Assembly (NCBI GenBank): GCA_003168255.1 | Contig: PMSU01000031.1 | Coordinates: 1-64,000, forward strand | DNA from: Actinomycetota bacterium | GTDB lineage: Bacteria > Actinomycetota > Actinomycetes > Streptosporangiales > Streptosporangiaceae | Direction of reading: 5' to 3' | DNA length: 64,000 nucleotides | Part shown: piece by piece, positions 8,342 through 17,735 of the stretch | How the letters are laid out: every line of letters begins with the position of its first letter | How positions within the stretch are numbered: the first letter of the stretch is position 1 | Program-made: the position numbers and the translations under genes | The notes under the pieces: generated by a model | What the model was told of the DNA's origin: nothing | What the model saw: only the letters and a program-made list of their open reading frames with translations | The model's database searches: none

Positions 8342-10877
8342 GAAGGAGCCGACGGGGCCAGTCCCCGTCGAGGTGTTCAAGCACGACGACAAGCGCGTCA
8401 ACAACCCGACCGCTGACTCTGGTGAGCTAATGTCACCCGACGTGGCGCAGCCCAAGCAGCTCAGGTACCCCCGCAACCCCGACCTCGACCCCCAGCTCAT
8501 CTGGGCAGGCAAAGACGAGCAGGACGGCGAGGACCTGGTCGTCGACGCGCCGCCGATCTACATCCAGGAAAAGATCGCCCCCCAGGTCATCATCGAGAAC
8601 CTCCGCAGGGTCGTCGAGAAGCCCGAGCTGACTTTGTTCGACGACTTCGACGGCCTAGAGGGGTATGAGGCCGTCGAGTACTACAAGCACGAGGCCAATT
8701 GGTCCAACCGGATAATCCTAGGCGATTCGCTGCAGGTGATGGCATCCCTCGCGGAGAAGGAAAATCTGCGAGGCAAGGTCCAGATGATGTATCTCGACCC
8801 GCCGTACGGGATTAAGTTCAATTCAAACTGGCAGGTCAGGACAGACAGACGAAGCGTTACCGACGGTAACGCGGCGCATGTCACCCGCCAGGTCGAACAG
8901 ATAAAGGCGTTTCGCGATACGTGGGAAGATGGTATTAGTTCGTATCTTGCATATCTTCGTGATCGGCTCATCGTGGCTCGCGACCTCCTTACCAATTCCG
9001 GAAGCCTCTTTGTGCAGATTGGCGACGAGAATGTTCATCTTGTCCGCAGCCTGCTCGACGAGGTATTTGGGTCTAACAACTTGGTCTCCCAAATCGCATA
9101 CGGCAAGACGTCGGGACAGACGAATGTGTTCATCTCGGGCACGATGGACTACATTCTATGGTACGCAAAGAACATCGATGTTGTGAAGTTTCGACGACTG
9201 TTCAAGCCTCGCGAACTAGGCGGACAGGGCTCAGACAAATATGATCAGGTTGAGCTTCCGGGCGGCTCTCGAATTTCGGAGGGCCAGGCTAAGCTTAGAG
9301 GCGTCACGGGAAAATATTTCAGACTAGACAATCTGACTAGCGAGAGCGCGGGGCGCGCCAAGGGTGAGGGCGCTGCATCATGGTTCAAGGTGCAGATTAA
9401 CGGGCGCGACTTCACTCCGACACTTCAGACTCGGTGGAAGACCAACGAGCAGGGGATGGCAAACCTCCTGCTCGCTCGTCGCGTGCAGCCAACAAAGAAC
9501 ACCCTAGCTTATGTCCGGTACCACGACGATTTCCCCGCGTTCGCGATATCCAACTCATGGACGGACATCGGCGGTATTCAAAGTCGTGCTGATCCTAAGA
9601 TTTACGTAGTTCAAACATCCACAGCTGCGGTCCAGCGCTGCATGTTGATGAGCACGGACCCAGGCGATCTCGTGCTAGACCCGACATGCGGCTCAGGTAC
9701 AACAGTCATGGTGGCTGAGCAGTGGGGGCGGCGATGGATCACGATTGACACGTCTCGGGTGGCACTGACGCTAGCAAGGCAACGAATAATGGCCTCCAAA
9801 TTTCCATACTACAATCTCGCAGACCCTCACGGTGACGTGCGAAAGGGTCTCGTCTATAAGCGCATTCCTCACATCACGCTTAAGTCGATAGCCACCAATC
9901 CTGATATTAGACCTGGGATGACTCAACGCGAGATCGACGCGGCAATAGGGCGTCATGCGGAGAGCGAGTTCCTCTACGACCAGGCCGAGGAGGACACACG
10001 CAAAGTCCGCGTCGCTGGTCCTTTCACTGTAGAGAGCCTGTCGCCGCATTCCACGGTCGCTCCGGTCCGTTCCGAATCCGAAAAGACAGGTACCGAGGAC
10101 GACGGGTCGGCTTTTGAGAAGAGCATTGTCGACAACCTTCTTAAGGCTGGAGTCCAGAACGGACGAAAGGCCGAGCGGTTGCTGTTCGAGTCGCTGACCC
10201 CCTATGCCGGTGAGTACATTCAGGCGGAGGGCGTCCAACGGGAGACCGAGCAGCGAGTCGCCGTTTCGATCGGGCCTCGGTACGGGACGGTGGACGCGGA
10301 GTGGGTCAGAAAGGCGGCACGGGAGGCGACACGGGGCTTGGGCTTCGACCTGCTGCTAGTGTGCGCGTTCTCGTTTGACCCCCAGGCCGGGAACGCGATG
10401 GAGGAGTTCTCGATCGGACGGGTGCGGGTGCTGCTCGTCAGGATGAACTCCGACCTAGCGATGGGCGACGTGCTGCTGAAGAAGACTGGTTCCGGGAACC
10501 TGTTTACGGTGTTCGGCGAGCCGGATGTGGCGGTTACCCGTGAAGGCGACGATGTCGTCGTCGAGATCAAGGGCGTGGACGTGTACAACCCGACTACCGG
10601 GGAGATCCGGTCGTCGGGGACCGGCGAGATCGCGCTGTGGATGATCGACACCGACTATGACGGGGAGTCGTTCTTCGTCAGGCACTGCTACTTCACCGGG
10701 GGCAACGACCCGTACAAGCGGCTCAAGGCTGCCCTGAAGGCGGACATCGACCCGGTGGCCTGGGAGACGCTGTACCAGACGAAGTCCCGGCCATTCCCGA
10801 GGCCCGAGAAGGGGAAGATCGCCGTCAAGGTGATCAACCACTACGGCGACGAAGTGCTCCAGGTCTACGAGGTCTGA
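8328..10877 (+). CDS. Mod-like site-specific DNA methyltransferase
   Basis: Beta-class N6-adenine (or N4-cytosine) DNA methyltransferase of the type III Mod kind. The catalytic motif LDPPYGIKF (about residue 156) precedes the SAM-binding DPTCGSGTT (about residue 451). The region between them is where target recognition resides in this class. ATG 8328 is preceded by GAAGGAG and overlaps the Res-like gene. The last 250 residues form an extra domain of unknown function, with 'FDLLLVCAFSFDP' and 'DVVVEIKGVDVYNP'. About 8690-10130 has visibly lower GC than its flanks (for example 31 G/C of 60 at 9181-9240), suggesting a swapped recognition cassette. Exactly which base is methylated cannot be read. 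Confidence 0.9.
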   Translation: MPPRKKEPTGPVPVEVFKHDDKRVNNPTADSGELMSPDVAQPKQLRYPRNPDLDPQLIWAGKDEQDGEDLVVDAPPIYIQEKIAPQVIIENLRRVVEKPELTLFDDFDGLEGYEAVEYYKHEANWSNRIILGDSLQVMASLAEKENLRGKVQMMYLDPPYGIKFNSNWQVRTDRRSVTDGNAAHVTRQVEQIKAFRDTWEDGISSYLAYLRDRLIVARDLLTNSGSLFVQIGDENVHLVRSLLDEVFGSNNLVSQIAYGKTSGQTNVFISGTMDYILWYAKNIDVVKFRRLFKPRELGGQGSDKYDQVELPGGSRISEGQAKLRGVTGKYFRLDNLTSESAGRAKGEGAASWFKVQINGRDFTPTLQTRWKTNEQGMANLLLARRVQPTKNTLAYVRYHDDFPAFAISNSWTDIGGIQSRADPKIYVVQTSTAAVQRCMLMSTDPGDLVLDPTCGSGTTVMVAEQWGRRWITIDTSRVALTLARQRIMASKFPYYNLADPHGDVRKGLVYKRIPHITLKSIATNPDIRPGMTQREIDAAIGRHAESEFLYDQAEEDTRKVRVAGPFTVESLSPHSTVAPVRSESEKTGTEDDGSAFEKSIVDNLLKAGVQNGRKAERLLFESLTPYAGEYIQAEGVQRETEQRVAVSIGPRYGTVDAEWVRKAAREATRGLGFDLLLVCAFSFDPQAGNAMEEFSIGRVRVLLVRMNSDLAMGDVLLKKTGSGNLFTVFGEPDVAVTREGDDVVVEIKGVDVYNPTTGEIRSSGTGEIALWMIDTDYDGESFFVRHCYFTGGNDPYKRLKAALKADIDPVAWETLYQTKSRPFPRPEKGKIAVKVINHYGDEVLQVYEV

Positions 10878-10880
10878 CCG

Positions 10881-13667
10881 ATGGAGTACACGGACGCGCA
10901 GCGAGCGGCGATCGGGACGCTGGACGAGCCGCTGCTGATCGTGGCGTGCGCGGGATCGGGCAAGACCCAGGTGATCTCGGAGCGGATCGTCGAGATCCTG
11001 CGTCGGCCCGGCGTCGAGCCGAAGAACATCGTGGCGTTCACCTTCACGGAGAAGGCAGCCGCGGAGCTCAAGGAGCGGGTGACGTCGCTGACCAGCGCGG
11101 CGTTCCCGGATATGACGGGGCTCGCCGAGCTATTCATCGGGACCATGCACGGGTACGCCCGGGATCTGCTGCAGACCTACGTGCCGCTCACGTTCAAACG
11201 GAACGTGCTGTCGGACATCCAGACGCGGCTGTTCATCGACCGGCACAGCCGTGCCAGCGGGCTCACCGTCACCGACGCCGTGGTGAACGGGGTGCCGAAG
11301 AAACTCAAGCGTTTCGTCAACTCGCCGCTGTGGATGCAGGTCCTGGGCATCCTCCGCGAGGACGACGTGGACGAGACGCTGCTGCCGGCGCCGCTGATCG
11401 CGGCGAGGGATGGGTACCGGAGGCTGCTCGCGGAGAAGAACTACTTCGACTTCACCGAGCTGCTGCGGGTCGCGGTCGACCTGCTCGGCGAGGATGCCGA
11501 CGACGAGATCGGCGGTCCGCTTGTCCGGCACGTGCGGGACCACGTGCGCTACGTCGTCGTGGACGAGTATCAGGACACGAACCCGATTCAGGAGAAGCTG
11601 ATCGAGCGGCTCTGCCGGTTCGGTGCGAACCTGTGTGTGGTCGGTGACGACGATCAGACCATCTATCAGTGGCGCGGCAGCGCAGTGGCCAACATCCTGT
11701 CGTTCGTGGAGCGGAAGGCAGGCGTGCAGACCGTCACGCTCGACGAAAACTTCCGCTCATCCAAGGGGATCGTCGCGCTCGGCCGGGATGTGGCGGCGCT
11801 CAACGACCCCGACCGGCTGTCGAAGAACATGGTCGCGGCCGGGCACCAGCCATATGAGCGGGCCGACATGCTCGCGCTCGCCTTCGAGTCGGCCACCGAC
11901 GAGTCGGCATGGATCTGCGCCCGGATCGCGCGGCTGCGCGGGACACCGTTCACGGATTCTCCCGGTACCCCGCCGCGCGGGCTGTCCTGGTCGGACTTCG
12001 CAGTGCTGTTCCGATCGGTGTCCAAGGACGCGGACGCCCTCGTGGCGGAACTGCGGCGGCGGTCGATCCCGTATGTGATCAAGGGCCTCACCCGGCTGTT
12101 CGACGCGCCAGAGGTGCAGGCTTGCGTGGCCTGCTTTCAGTACGTGCTGTCAGAGGTCACGGCCGACGATGTCGCTGCCGCGTGGATCGCGGCCGATGTC
12201 GGAGCCAGCCAGGCTGCGCTCGCGGCTGCGCTGCCGATCCTGGAGGAGGCGCGGAACTGGCAGCAGGGCGAACGCTGGGGCACCTATAACATCCAGCGCA
12301 CCTACCTGCGGTTCCTCGAAGCTCTCGGCATCAGGGAGGAGACGGTGCCGTCGTTCGGCGACGACGCCGGGTCCACTGCGCGGGGCGAGCTGGTCTTCTA
12401 CAACCTCGGCAAGTTCAGCCAGGCGATCTCCGACTTCGAACAGATCTACTTCCAGTCGGCGCCTCAGGCCAAGTACGACGCGTTTGTGAAGTGGCTCGTC
12501 TACCAGGCGCCGGACTACTACGCGGAGAGCGACGCCGACGTGGGGTACGCGACCCCGGACGCGGTGACGATCGCGACCGTGCACCAGGCTAAGGGGATGC
12601 AGTGGCCTGCCGTGTTTGTGCCTGCGCTGCGACGCAACCGATTCCCCTCGCCACGGCATGGCGGGCTCAACGTGTTCCACGTGATCCCCCCGGCTGCGGT
12701 GCCCGACGGGGACCGGTACCGGGGCACCGAGGCGGACGAGACCCGGTTGTTCTATGTCGCGGTTACCCGGGCACAAAAGTACCTTCATCTATCCGTCTCG
12801 CCCGGCGACTCGCCGCGATACGCGAAGCGGTCGCCGTTCTTCGACTTCGCAACGAAGAACCAGTACGTGCTGACCGCGGAGCCGCCGACGGCGCCATCGC
12901 CGCCAGGCGGGCGCCTTGAGCCCCGGGCACGGCACGAGGTGCCGGATGTCACGCTCAGCTTTAGCGACCTGAAGTACTTCTTCGAATGCCCGTACGAGTT
13001 CAAGCTCCGGTTCCTCTATGGATTCAACCCGCCGATCCACGAGGCCCTGGGCTACGGCAAGTCGGTGCATGACGTGATGGCTGAGGTGCACAAGCGGGCG
13101 CTTGACGGCGACATCGTCTCCGATCTTGACGCAGAAGAGCTGGTCGATCGGCACTTGAACGCGCCTTTCGCGTACCCCGCGCTCCGCGCGGACCTGCGGC
13201 TGGCCGCGATCCGCGCGGTCCGGCGGTACGTCGCGGAGAACCGGACTCGGCTTGAGAACACCCGCTACTCCGAGCAGCAGATCCAGGTCCATGTCGCGCC
13301 CGGGATCACGGTTGACGGCCGGATCGACCTGATCACCGAGCTAGACACCGGCGAGACGTCGATCGTTGATTTCAAGTCAACGGAGCGCGCCCAGGCCGAG
13401 GACATCACCCGCGACCAGCTGCACATTTACGCGGTGGGCTTCCAGGAGCTGACCGGGCAGCGCGCGGATGTTCTCGAGGTGCTCAACCTCGACCAGAAGG
13501 GCAAGACCACCAGGGAACTAGTGAACGACTCCCTGCTCACCGGTATCCGGGACAAGATTGCCGAGGCCGGCGAGGACCTGCGCGCCAACCGGCTTCCCCG
13601 CCTCCCTCGCTGGTGCTCGACGTGTGCGGACTGCGATCTAGCCGGCCTCTGCAGGAATCGCCAGTGA
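10881..13667 (+). CDS. UvrD/PcrA-type helicase fused to Cas4/AddB-like nuclease
   Basis: Superfamily 1A 3'-5' DNA helicase with a C-terminal RecB-family nuclease, similar in layout to AddA/AdnAB-type proteins. Helicase motifs are ACAGSGKTQV (about residues 20-29), VVDEYQDTNPIQ (about 226), GDDDQTIYQWRGS, 'TVHQAKGMQWPAVFV' and 'LFYVAVTRAQKY'. The nuclease part starts with 'FFECPYEFKLRF', then 'GKSVHDVMAEVH' (about 725) and 'TSIVDFKSTE' (about 829), a catalytic Asp-x-Lys. It ends with CSTCADCDLAGLC; these cysteines plus the FEC cysteine could form a 4Fe-4S cluster. It begins 3 bp after the methyltransferase stop, so it is the third gene of the operon. Confidence 0.88.
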   Translation: MEYTDAQRAAIGTLDEPLLIVACAGSGKTQVISERIVEILRRPGVEPKNIVAFTFTEKAAAELKERVTSLTSAAFPDMTGLAELFIGTMHGYARDLLQTYVPLTFKRNVLSDIQTRLFIDRHSRASGLTVTDAVVNGVPKKLKRFVNSPLWMQVLGILREDDVDETLLPAPLIAARDGYRRLLAEKNYFDFTELLRVAVDLLGEDADDEIGGPLVRHVRDHVRYVVVDEYQDTNPIQEKLIERLCRFGANLCVVGDDDQTIYQWRGSAVANILSFVERKAGVQTVTLDENFRSSKGIVALGRDVAALNDPDRLSKNMVAAGHQPYERADMLALAFESATDESAWICARIARLRGTPFTDSPGTPPRGLSWSDFAVLFRSVSKDADALVAELRRRSIPYVIKGLTRLFDAPEVQACVACFQYVLSEVTADDVAAAWIAADVGASQAALAAALPILEEARNWQQGERWGTYNIQRTYLRFLEALGIREETVPSFGDDAGSTARGELVFYNLGKFSQAISDFEQIYFQSAPQAKYDAFVKWLVYQAPDYYAESDADVGYATPDAVTIATVHQAKGMQWPAVFVPALRRNRFPSPRHGGLNVFHVIPPAAVPDGDRYRGTEADETRLFYVAVTRAQKYLHLSVSPGDSPRYAKRSPFFDFATKNQYVLTAEPPTAPSPPGGRLEPRARHEVPDVTLSFSDLKYFFECPYEFKLRFLYGFNPPIHEALGYGKSVHDVMAEVHKRALDGDIVSDLDAEELVDRHLNAPFAYPALRADLRLAAIRAVRRYVAENRTRLENTRYSEQQIQVHVAPGITVDGRIDLITELDTGETSIVDFKSTERAQAEDITRDQLHIYAVGFQELTGQRADVLEVLNLDQKGKTTRELVNDSLLTGIRDKIAEAGEDLRANRLPRLPRWCSTCADCDLAGLCRNRQ

Positions 13668-13737
13668 TTATTATCGATCGTTTTATCGAACCGCGTTACG
13701 ATGGGAGAAGTTTCGACTCCTGTGGGAGGGGGAGGAC

Positions 13738-14715
13738 GTGACCGCCTCCGCCGACCACATCAAAGCGCTCGTCCGCGCGCATGCTGCCGGGGACGAGAGT
13801 GGCTTCTACTCGGTCGCGCTGCAGGTGGCCGCGGGCGCGGCCCGGCGCGGGCAAAACCGGTTCGCCAACGACCTGAAAAATCTCATCGACGCGGCACGGA
13901 CCGAGCGCATCCCCCGCGTGACCCCCACACCCGTTATTCAGCCGCGCGGGGAACTCGCCGACCTGGTGACCGCCGAGTATCCGGACGTCCGCCTTTCCGA
14001 CATGACTCTCAATGCGGCCACGCGAGCGCGACTTGACCAGGTCCTGCACGAGCAGCGGCAGCGAGACCTGCTCGAGTCACATGGTTTCGCGCCGATCCAC
14101 CGACTGCTTCTCACCGGGCCGCCTGGCACCGGGAAGTCGATGACCGCCTCCGTGCTCGCGACCGAGCTTTCCCTGCCGCTGTTCACGATTCGGCTAGACG
14201 CGCTGATCAGCAAGTACATGGGCGAGACGTCTGGGAAACTGCGGGTGATCTTCGACGCGACGGTCCGTACGCGTGCCGTGTACCTTTTCGACGAATTTGA
14301 CGCACTTGGGGCGCAACGTACTGCTGGGAATGACGTCGGCGAAGCCCGGCGCATTCTTAACACATTCCTCTTGTTTCTCGATGACACCCAGCCGGAGAGC
14401 CTTGTGGTGGCGGCCACCAATCACCCCGCGCTGCTTGACACGGCCCTGTTCCGTCGTTTTGATGGTGTTATCGCTTATGCTCTACCTGATTCCACGCAAT
14501 CACTCGACGTGCTGCGCCGTCGCCTTAGTGCCGTCAACACGTCTGCGGTCTCCTGGGATGAGGTAGCCAATCACGTGAATGAGCTAAGCCAGGCGGAACT
14601 CGTCCGCGCCGCGGAATCGGCGGCTAAACGAACGATTCTCGACGGAAGCGCGTTGGTCAGCACCGCTGGCCTTGTCGTGTCCCTGGACGAGCGCCGCACG
14701 GCGCGCCATGGCTGA
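13738..14715 (+). CDS. ietA: AAA+ ATPase, IetA-like (partner of subtilase)
   Basis: AAA+ ATPase with Walker A LTGPPGTGKSMTA (about residues 126-138), Walker B 'VYLFDEFDALG' (about 180-190), sensor-1 'VVAATNHP' and arginine finger 'LFRRFDG'. It is directly followed, with an 8-bp overlap, by a subtilisin-like protease. That ATPase-protease pair is the composition of IetAS, known first from plasmid incompatibility in Agrobacterium and later listed as an anti-phage system. In such pairs the ATPase is thought to remodel or deliver substrate. The GTG start follows a very strong purine tract (GGGAGGGGGAGGA), and 70 bp separate it from the upstream operon, so it probably has its own promoter. Confidence 0.82.
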   Translation: MTASADHIKALVRAHAAGDESGFYSVALQVAAGAARRGQNRFANDLKNLIDAARTERIPRVTPTPVIQPRGELADLVTAEYPDVRLSDMTLNAATRARLDQVLHEQRQRDLLESHGFAPIHRLLLTGPPGTGKSMTASVLATELSLPLFTIRLDALISKYMGETSGKLRVIFDATVRTRAVYLFDEFDALGAQRTAGNDVGEARRILNTFLLFLDDTQPESLVVAATNHPALLDTALFRRFDGVIAYALPDSTQSLDVLRRRLSAVNTSAVSWDEVANHVNELSQAELVRAAESAAKRTILDGSALVSTAGLVVSLDERRTARHG

Positions 14716-17314
14716 GGGCCCACCCGAGCGACCCGGCCGTACGCCACTCTCCCACCTAGTCCTCCCGTGGCCTGCTTCAGACCAGGCGTATAAGGGCCGC
14801 AGTGGGGGTGCGGCGAAGCCGATAAAGGCGATCGGTGACAGGCAGAGCCATGCTGCGCGGTTGTCGGGCGAGCTTGAGTCCGCACGGGATGCGGCGCGCG
14901 GCAAGCTGGCCGAAGTTAGCCCCGATGTCGTCGCCGATGGCTTTGCGCTGTCGGTTGAGAGCTGGTCGGATGAGCCAGGCTACAAGCTGGCTGTGCAGAG
15001 TCTGGACACGTCAGGGGCGAAGCTACTCAGCGTCATGCCGGGCACGGACCAGTCGCCCGAGCGTGCTGTGGTCTGGCTGACGTTCGGCGCGGTAGGGGCG
15101 TTCTTCACGAAGATCGAGCAGTTCGCCACCGAGACCACTTCCCGGGGCAATCCAAGAAACCAGGCGCTCGTGGCGAACATTGCAGACCTGCGCCTCACGG
15201 TGCTGCACGACCTGTGGCAGGAACCCGAGCAGTTCCCAGAGGCCGACGAGGTCCGCTGGTGGGAGGTGTGGCTGGCACGTCTCGCGCCTAAGCCTGCCGC
15301 CCGGAGAAGTAAAAAGGGTGACGCCGGATTCTTCCCTTCTCGTCAGCTAGCCGGCGGCCCTGGCGCGGTCCTGCGCGCGGTCGCTGCCGAACGGGCCTGG
15401 CAAGTGGTACCCGGATTACTCGCCTTCCCGGACAACGTGATCGCGTTGGTCCGCGCGTCGGCGTCCGAGCTTGGAACGCTCCTATCCACCAGCGCCGTGC
15501 CGAGCGAACTGCACCGCGCCCGGGTGACTTCCGAGATCTCCGGCCTGGACCCGCTCGATCAAGATGAGTGGGTCGCGGACCTCGTGGGCCGAATCAAGGC
15601 CGCAGAGCCGGACGCCGCCGCCGTCTGCGTGCTCGACACCGGCCTAATGAGCGCGCACCCGCTGCTGCACGCCTCCGTCGACCGGGCGCTGTCCGCGCTG
15701 GACGGTAAGGGACCCGGAGATCAGGTCGGGCATGGCACCGCGATGGCGGGGCTTGCCCTCTTCCGTGACCTGGACCGCGACCTGATGGCGAAGGGCGTCG
15801 TCGCGCTCAGGCACCGCATCGAATCAGTCAAGGTACTCCGGAGCAGCCACGACACGACGAACGCCCCGGCGATGTACCCGACGATCACCGCGATCGCGAT
15901 CGCGGCGGCCGAAGCAGACCAGGTCCGGCGGCGTGCGTTCTCGATGGCCGTCACAGTAGACGGCTCCGACGGCTCGGACGGCCACCCTACGTCGTACTCC
16001 GCTGCATTTGACGCGCTGGCCTTCGGCACCGACATCGCCAGGAGCGATGACGGTATCGAGCTCCTTGGCCAGCCCGACCCGCACGCGGCCCGGCTTTTCG
16101 TGTTGAGCGCGGGCAACGTGCCCGCCGATCAGTGGACGATGGACCACTTGGCGCTGTCGGACGTCGCACCAGTGCAGAACCCCGCGCAGGCGTGGAACGC
16201 GCTGACGGTTGGCGCCTACACCGAGAAGGTCACTCCGCCGACGGCCGAATTGTTCCGTGGCTGGGCCACGGTCGCAACCACGGGCGAACTGTCCCCGTTC
16301 AGCCGCACGTCCATGACCTTCGACCGCGGCTGGCCAATCAAGCCCGACATCGTGTTGGAAGGGGGGAACCTGCTGGTCGATCCGAGTGGCGCTCAGTTCG
16401 ACCAGCACGACGACGTGTCCTTGCTCACGACGAGAAATGCCTCCTCCCGCTTGCTCACCAGTGCCAACGCGACGAGCGCTGCCACCGCGCAGGCCGCACG
16501 ACTCGCGGCGATCGCGATGGAGCAGTACCCGGGCCTATGGCCAGAGACAGTGCGTGGCCTGCTGGTACACGCAGCCGAATGGACGCCGACCATGCAGGCG
16601 CACTTCCGTGCCGCAGGGACCAAAAAGGGCGAACGCGTCCAGTTGCTGCGGCGCTACGGCTGGGGCGTACCCACCGAAGAACGGGTGCTCAGCAGCGCGG
16701 CCAGCTCGGTGACGCTCATCCTCCAGGACGAGTTCCTGCCGTTCGAGCCTGGCAAGAGCAGTGGAATCGCGATACGCGCGCTCCGGCTCCATAAGCTCCC
16801 CTGGCCTCAGGAGCAGCTGCGCGACCTGTTCGGCGCAGGCGTCCGCCTGCGGGTCACGCTCTCGTACTTCGTGGAGCCGAATCCGTCGAGCCGAGGCTGG
16901 CAGGGCAAATACCGGTACGCGTCGCACGGCCTCCGGTTCGACGTGAAGCGCCCGACGGAGACCGTCGAGGACTTCCAGCGTCGGCTCGGCAACCAGGCGG
17001 CGCGGGAAGAGGGCGGCGATGCGCCGCAGCAGGAGACGAGCGCCGACGACCGCTGGTACGTGGGTAGCAGGCTGCGCAACTCCGGTTCCCTGCACGCCGA
17101 CATCTGGACAGGCACCGGCGCCGAACTCGCCGACAGCGGCTACATCGGCGTCATCCCGGTCGGCGGCTGGTGGAAGGACAATGACCGCAAGGACCGGATC
17201 GGCCTGCCGGTCCGCTACGCCCTGCTCGTGTCGCTGCACACCGACGCGGTGGCGACCGACATCTACACCCCGATCGCCACCCAAATCGGCATTCCCGTCC
17301 CGATATCGATCTAA
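14708..17314 (+). CDS. ietS: subtilisin-like S8 serine protease, IetS-like
   Basis: Large cytoplasmic-type subtilase with no signal peptide. The catalytic triad is visible: Asp in VCVLDTGLMSAHPLL (about residue 309), His in DQVGHGTAMAGLA (about 341) and Ser in NATSAATAQAARLA (about 589). The oxyanion Asn is in FVLSAGNVP (about 468). 'PLSHLVLPWP' near the start is typical of AAA-linked subtilases. ATG 14708 (MAEGPPERP) overlaps the ATPase stop and is preferred to in-frame ATG 14672, which lies deep inside ietA. The C-terminal 250 residues form an uncharacterised beta-rich domain. The target of the protease is unknown. Confidence 0.84.
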   Translation: MAEGPPERPGRTPLSHLVLPWPASDQAYKGRSGGAAKPIKAIGDRQSHAARLSGELESARDAARGKLAEVSPDVVADGFALSVESWSDEPGYKLAVQSLDTSGAKLLSVMPGTDQSPERAVVWLTFGAVGAFFTKIEQFATETTSRGNPRNQALVANIADLRLTVLHDLWQEPEQFPEADEVRWWEVWLARLAPKPAARRSKKGDAGFFPSRQLAGGPGAVLRAVAAERAWQVVPGLLAFPDNVIALVRASASELGTLLSTSAVPSELHRARVTSEISGLDPLDQDEWVADLVGRIKAAEPDAAAVCVLDTGLMSAHPLLHASVDRALSALDGKGPGDQVGHGTAMAGLALFRDLDRDLMAKGVVALRHRIESVKVLRSSHDTTNAPAMYPTITAIAIAAAEADQVRRRAFSMAVTVDGSDGSDGHPTSYSAAFDALAFGTDIARSDDGIELLGQPDPHAARLFVLSAGNVPADQWTMDHLALSDVAPVQNPAQAWNALTVGAYTEKVTPPTAELFRGWATVATTGELSPFSRTSMTFDRGWPIKPDIVLEGGNLLVDPSGAQFDQHDDVSLLTTRNASSRLLTSANATSAATAQAARLAAIAMEQYPGLWPETVRGLLVHAAEWTPTMQAHFRAAGTKKGERVQLLRRYGWGVPTEERVLSSAASSVTLILQDEFLPFEPGKSSGIAIRALRLHKLPWPQEQLRDLFGAGVRLRVTLSYFVEPNPSSRGWQGKYRYASHGLRFDVKRPTETVEDFQRRLGNQAAREEGGDAPQQETSADDRWYVGSRLRNSGSLHADIWTGTGAELADSGYIGVIPVGGWWKDNDRKDRIGLPVRYALLVSLHTDAVATDIYTPIATQIGIPVPISI

Positions 17315-17703
17315 CGTGATCGTCGGCCAGCGTCAGCCCAAGATCACGGCCACCGTCACTCCACCGGCCTGGTCAGCCCGACATCAACGCTGAATAGCGG
17401 AGGTTGAAGCCGAGGACATTAGAGGTGATGTTTGAGCGTCGTACGGCTGAGATCCGTATAGCAAGACGCTACCCAAGCGCTCACGTCTGCAGAGAAGGAG
17501 GAAGCCGAGCGTGCTGCGGTGTCTCTGGCATGGGATGTCGTCGAGTTGTTGATTAAGCGGGGAAGGTATGGAGAGGCCGTTGCTGCAGCGGAACGGGTCA
17601 TCGGCGAGGAGGAGTGTCCGTGTTGCCTGTGCTGCTGGTTTGCGGACTGTATCGGAAAGATCCGGCGAAGCGTTCAGGTCGCCGTCGGCTCATGTTGTAA
17701 ATT
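17315..17703. other. non-coding gap before the MNT gene
   Basis: About 390 bp without a convincing gene. A frame in register with the next CDS is open back to 17519. Its translation is a Cys-rich, biased peptide that does not resemble the nucleotidyltransferase family, so I treat it as untranslated. The region may contain the ietAS transcript end and the promoter of the next gene. Confidence 0.5.
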
Positions 17704-17735
17704 CCACATTTTGAAGAGTATTCTTCAAAATGTGG
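17704..17735. promoter_or_regulatory. perfect 14-bp-arm inverted repeat over a GTG start (candidate operator)
   Basis: The arm CCACATTTTGAAGA at 17704-17717 and its exact reverse complement TCTTCAAAATGTGG at 17722-17735 are separated by GTAT. The right arm contains the GTG start codon (17732) of the winged-helix/MNT gene. GAGTAT inside the repeat, about 10 bp before GTG, could be a -10 box, and there is no ribosome-binding site, so the message may be leaderless. The sequence is much richer in A/T than its surroundings. Binding by the gene's own winged-helix domain is the simplest reading. Confidence 0.7.

Noticed and set aside
17519-17731. N-terminal extension of the MNT protein
   Set aside because: The extension has six Cys in a short stretch and no similarity to the family. 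It also crosses the inverted repeat, which makes sense only as a regulatory site.
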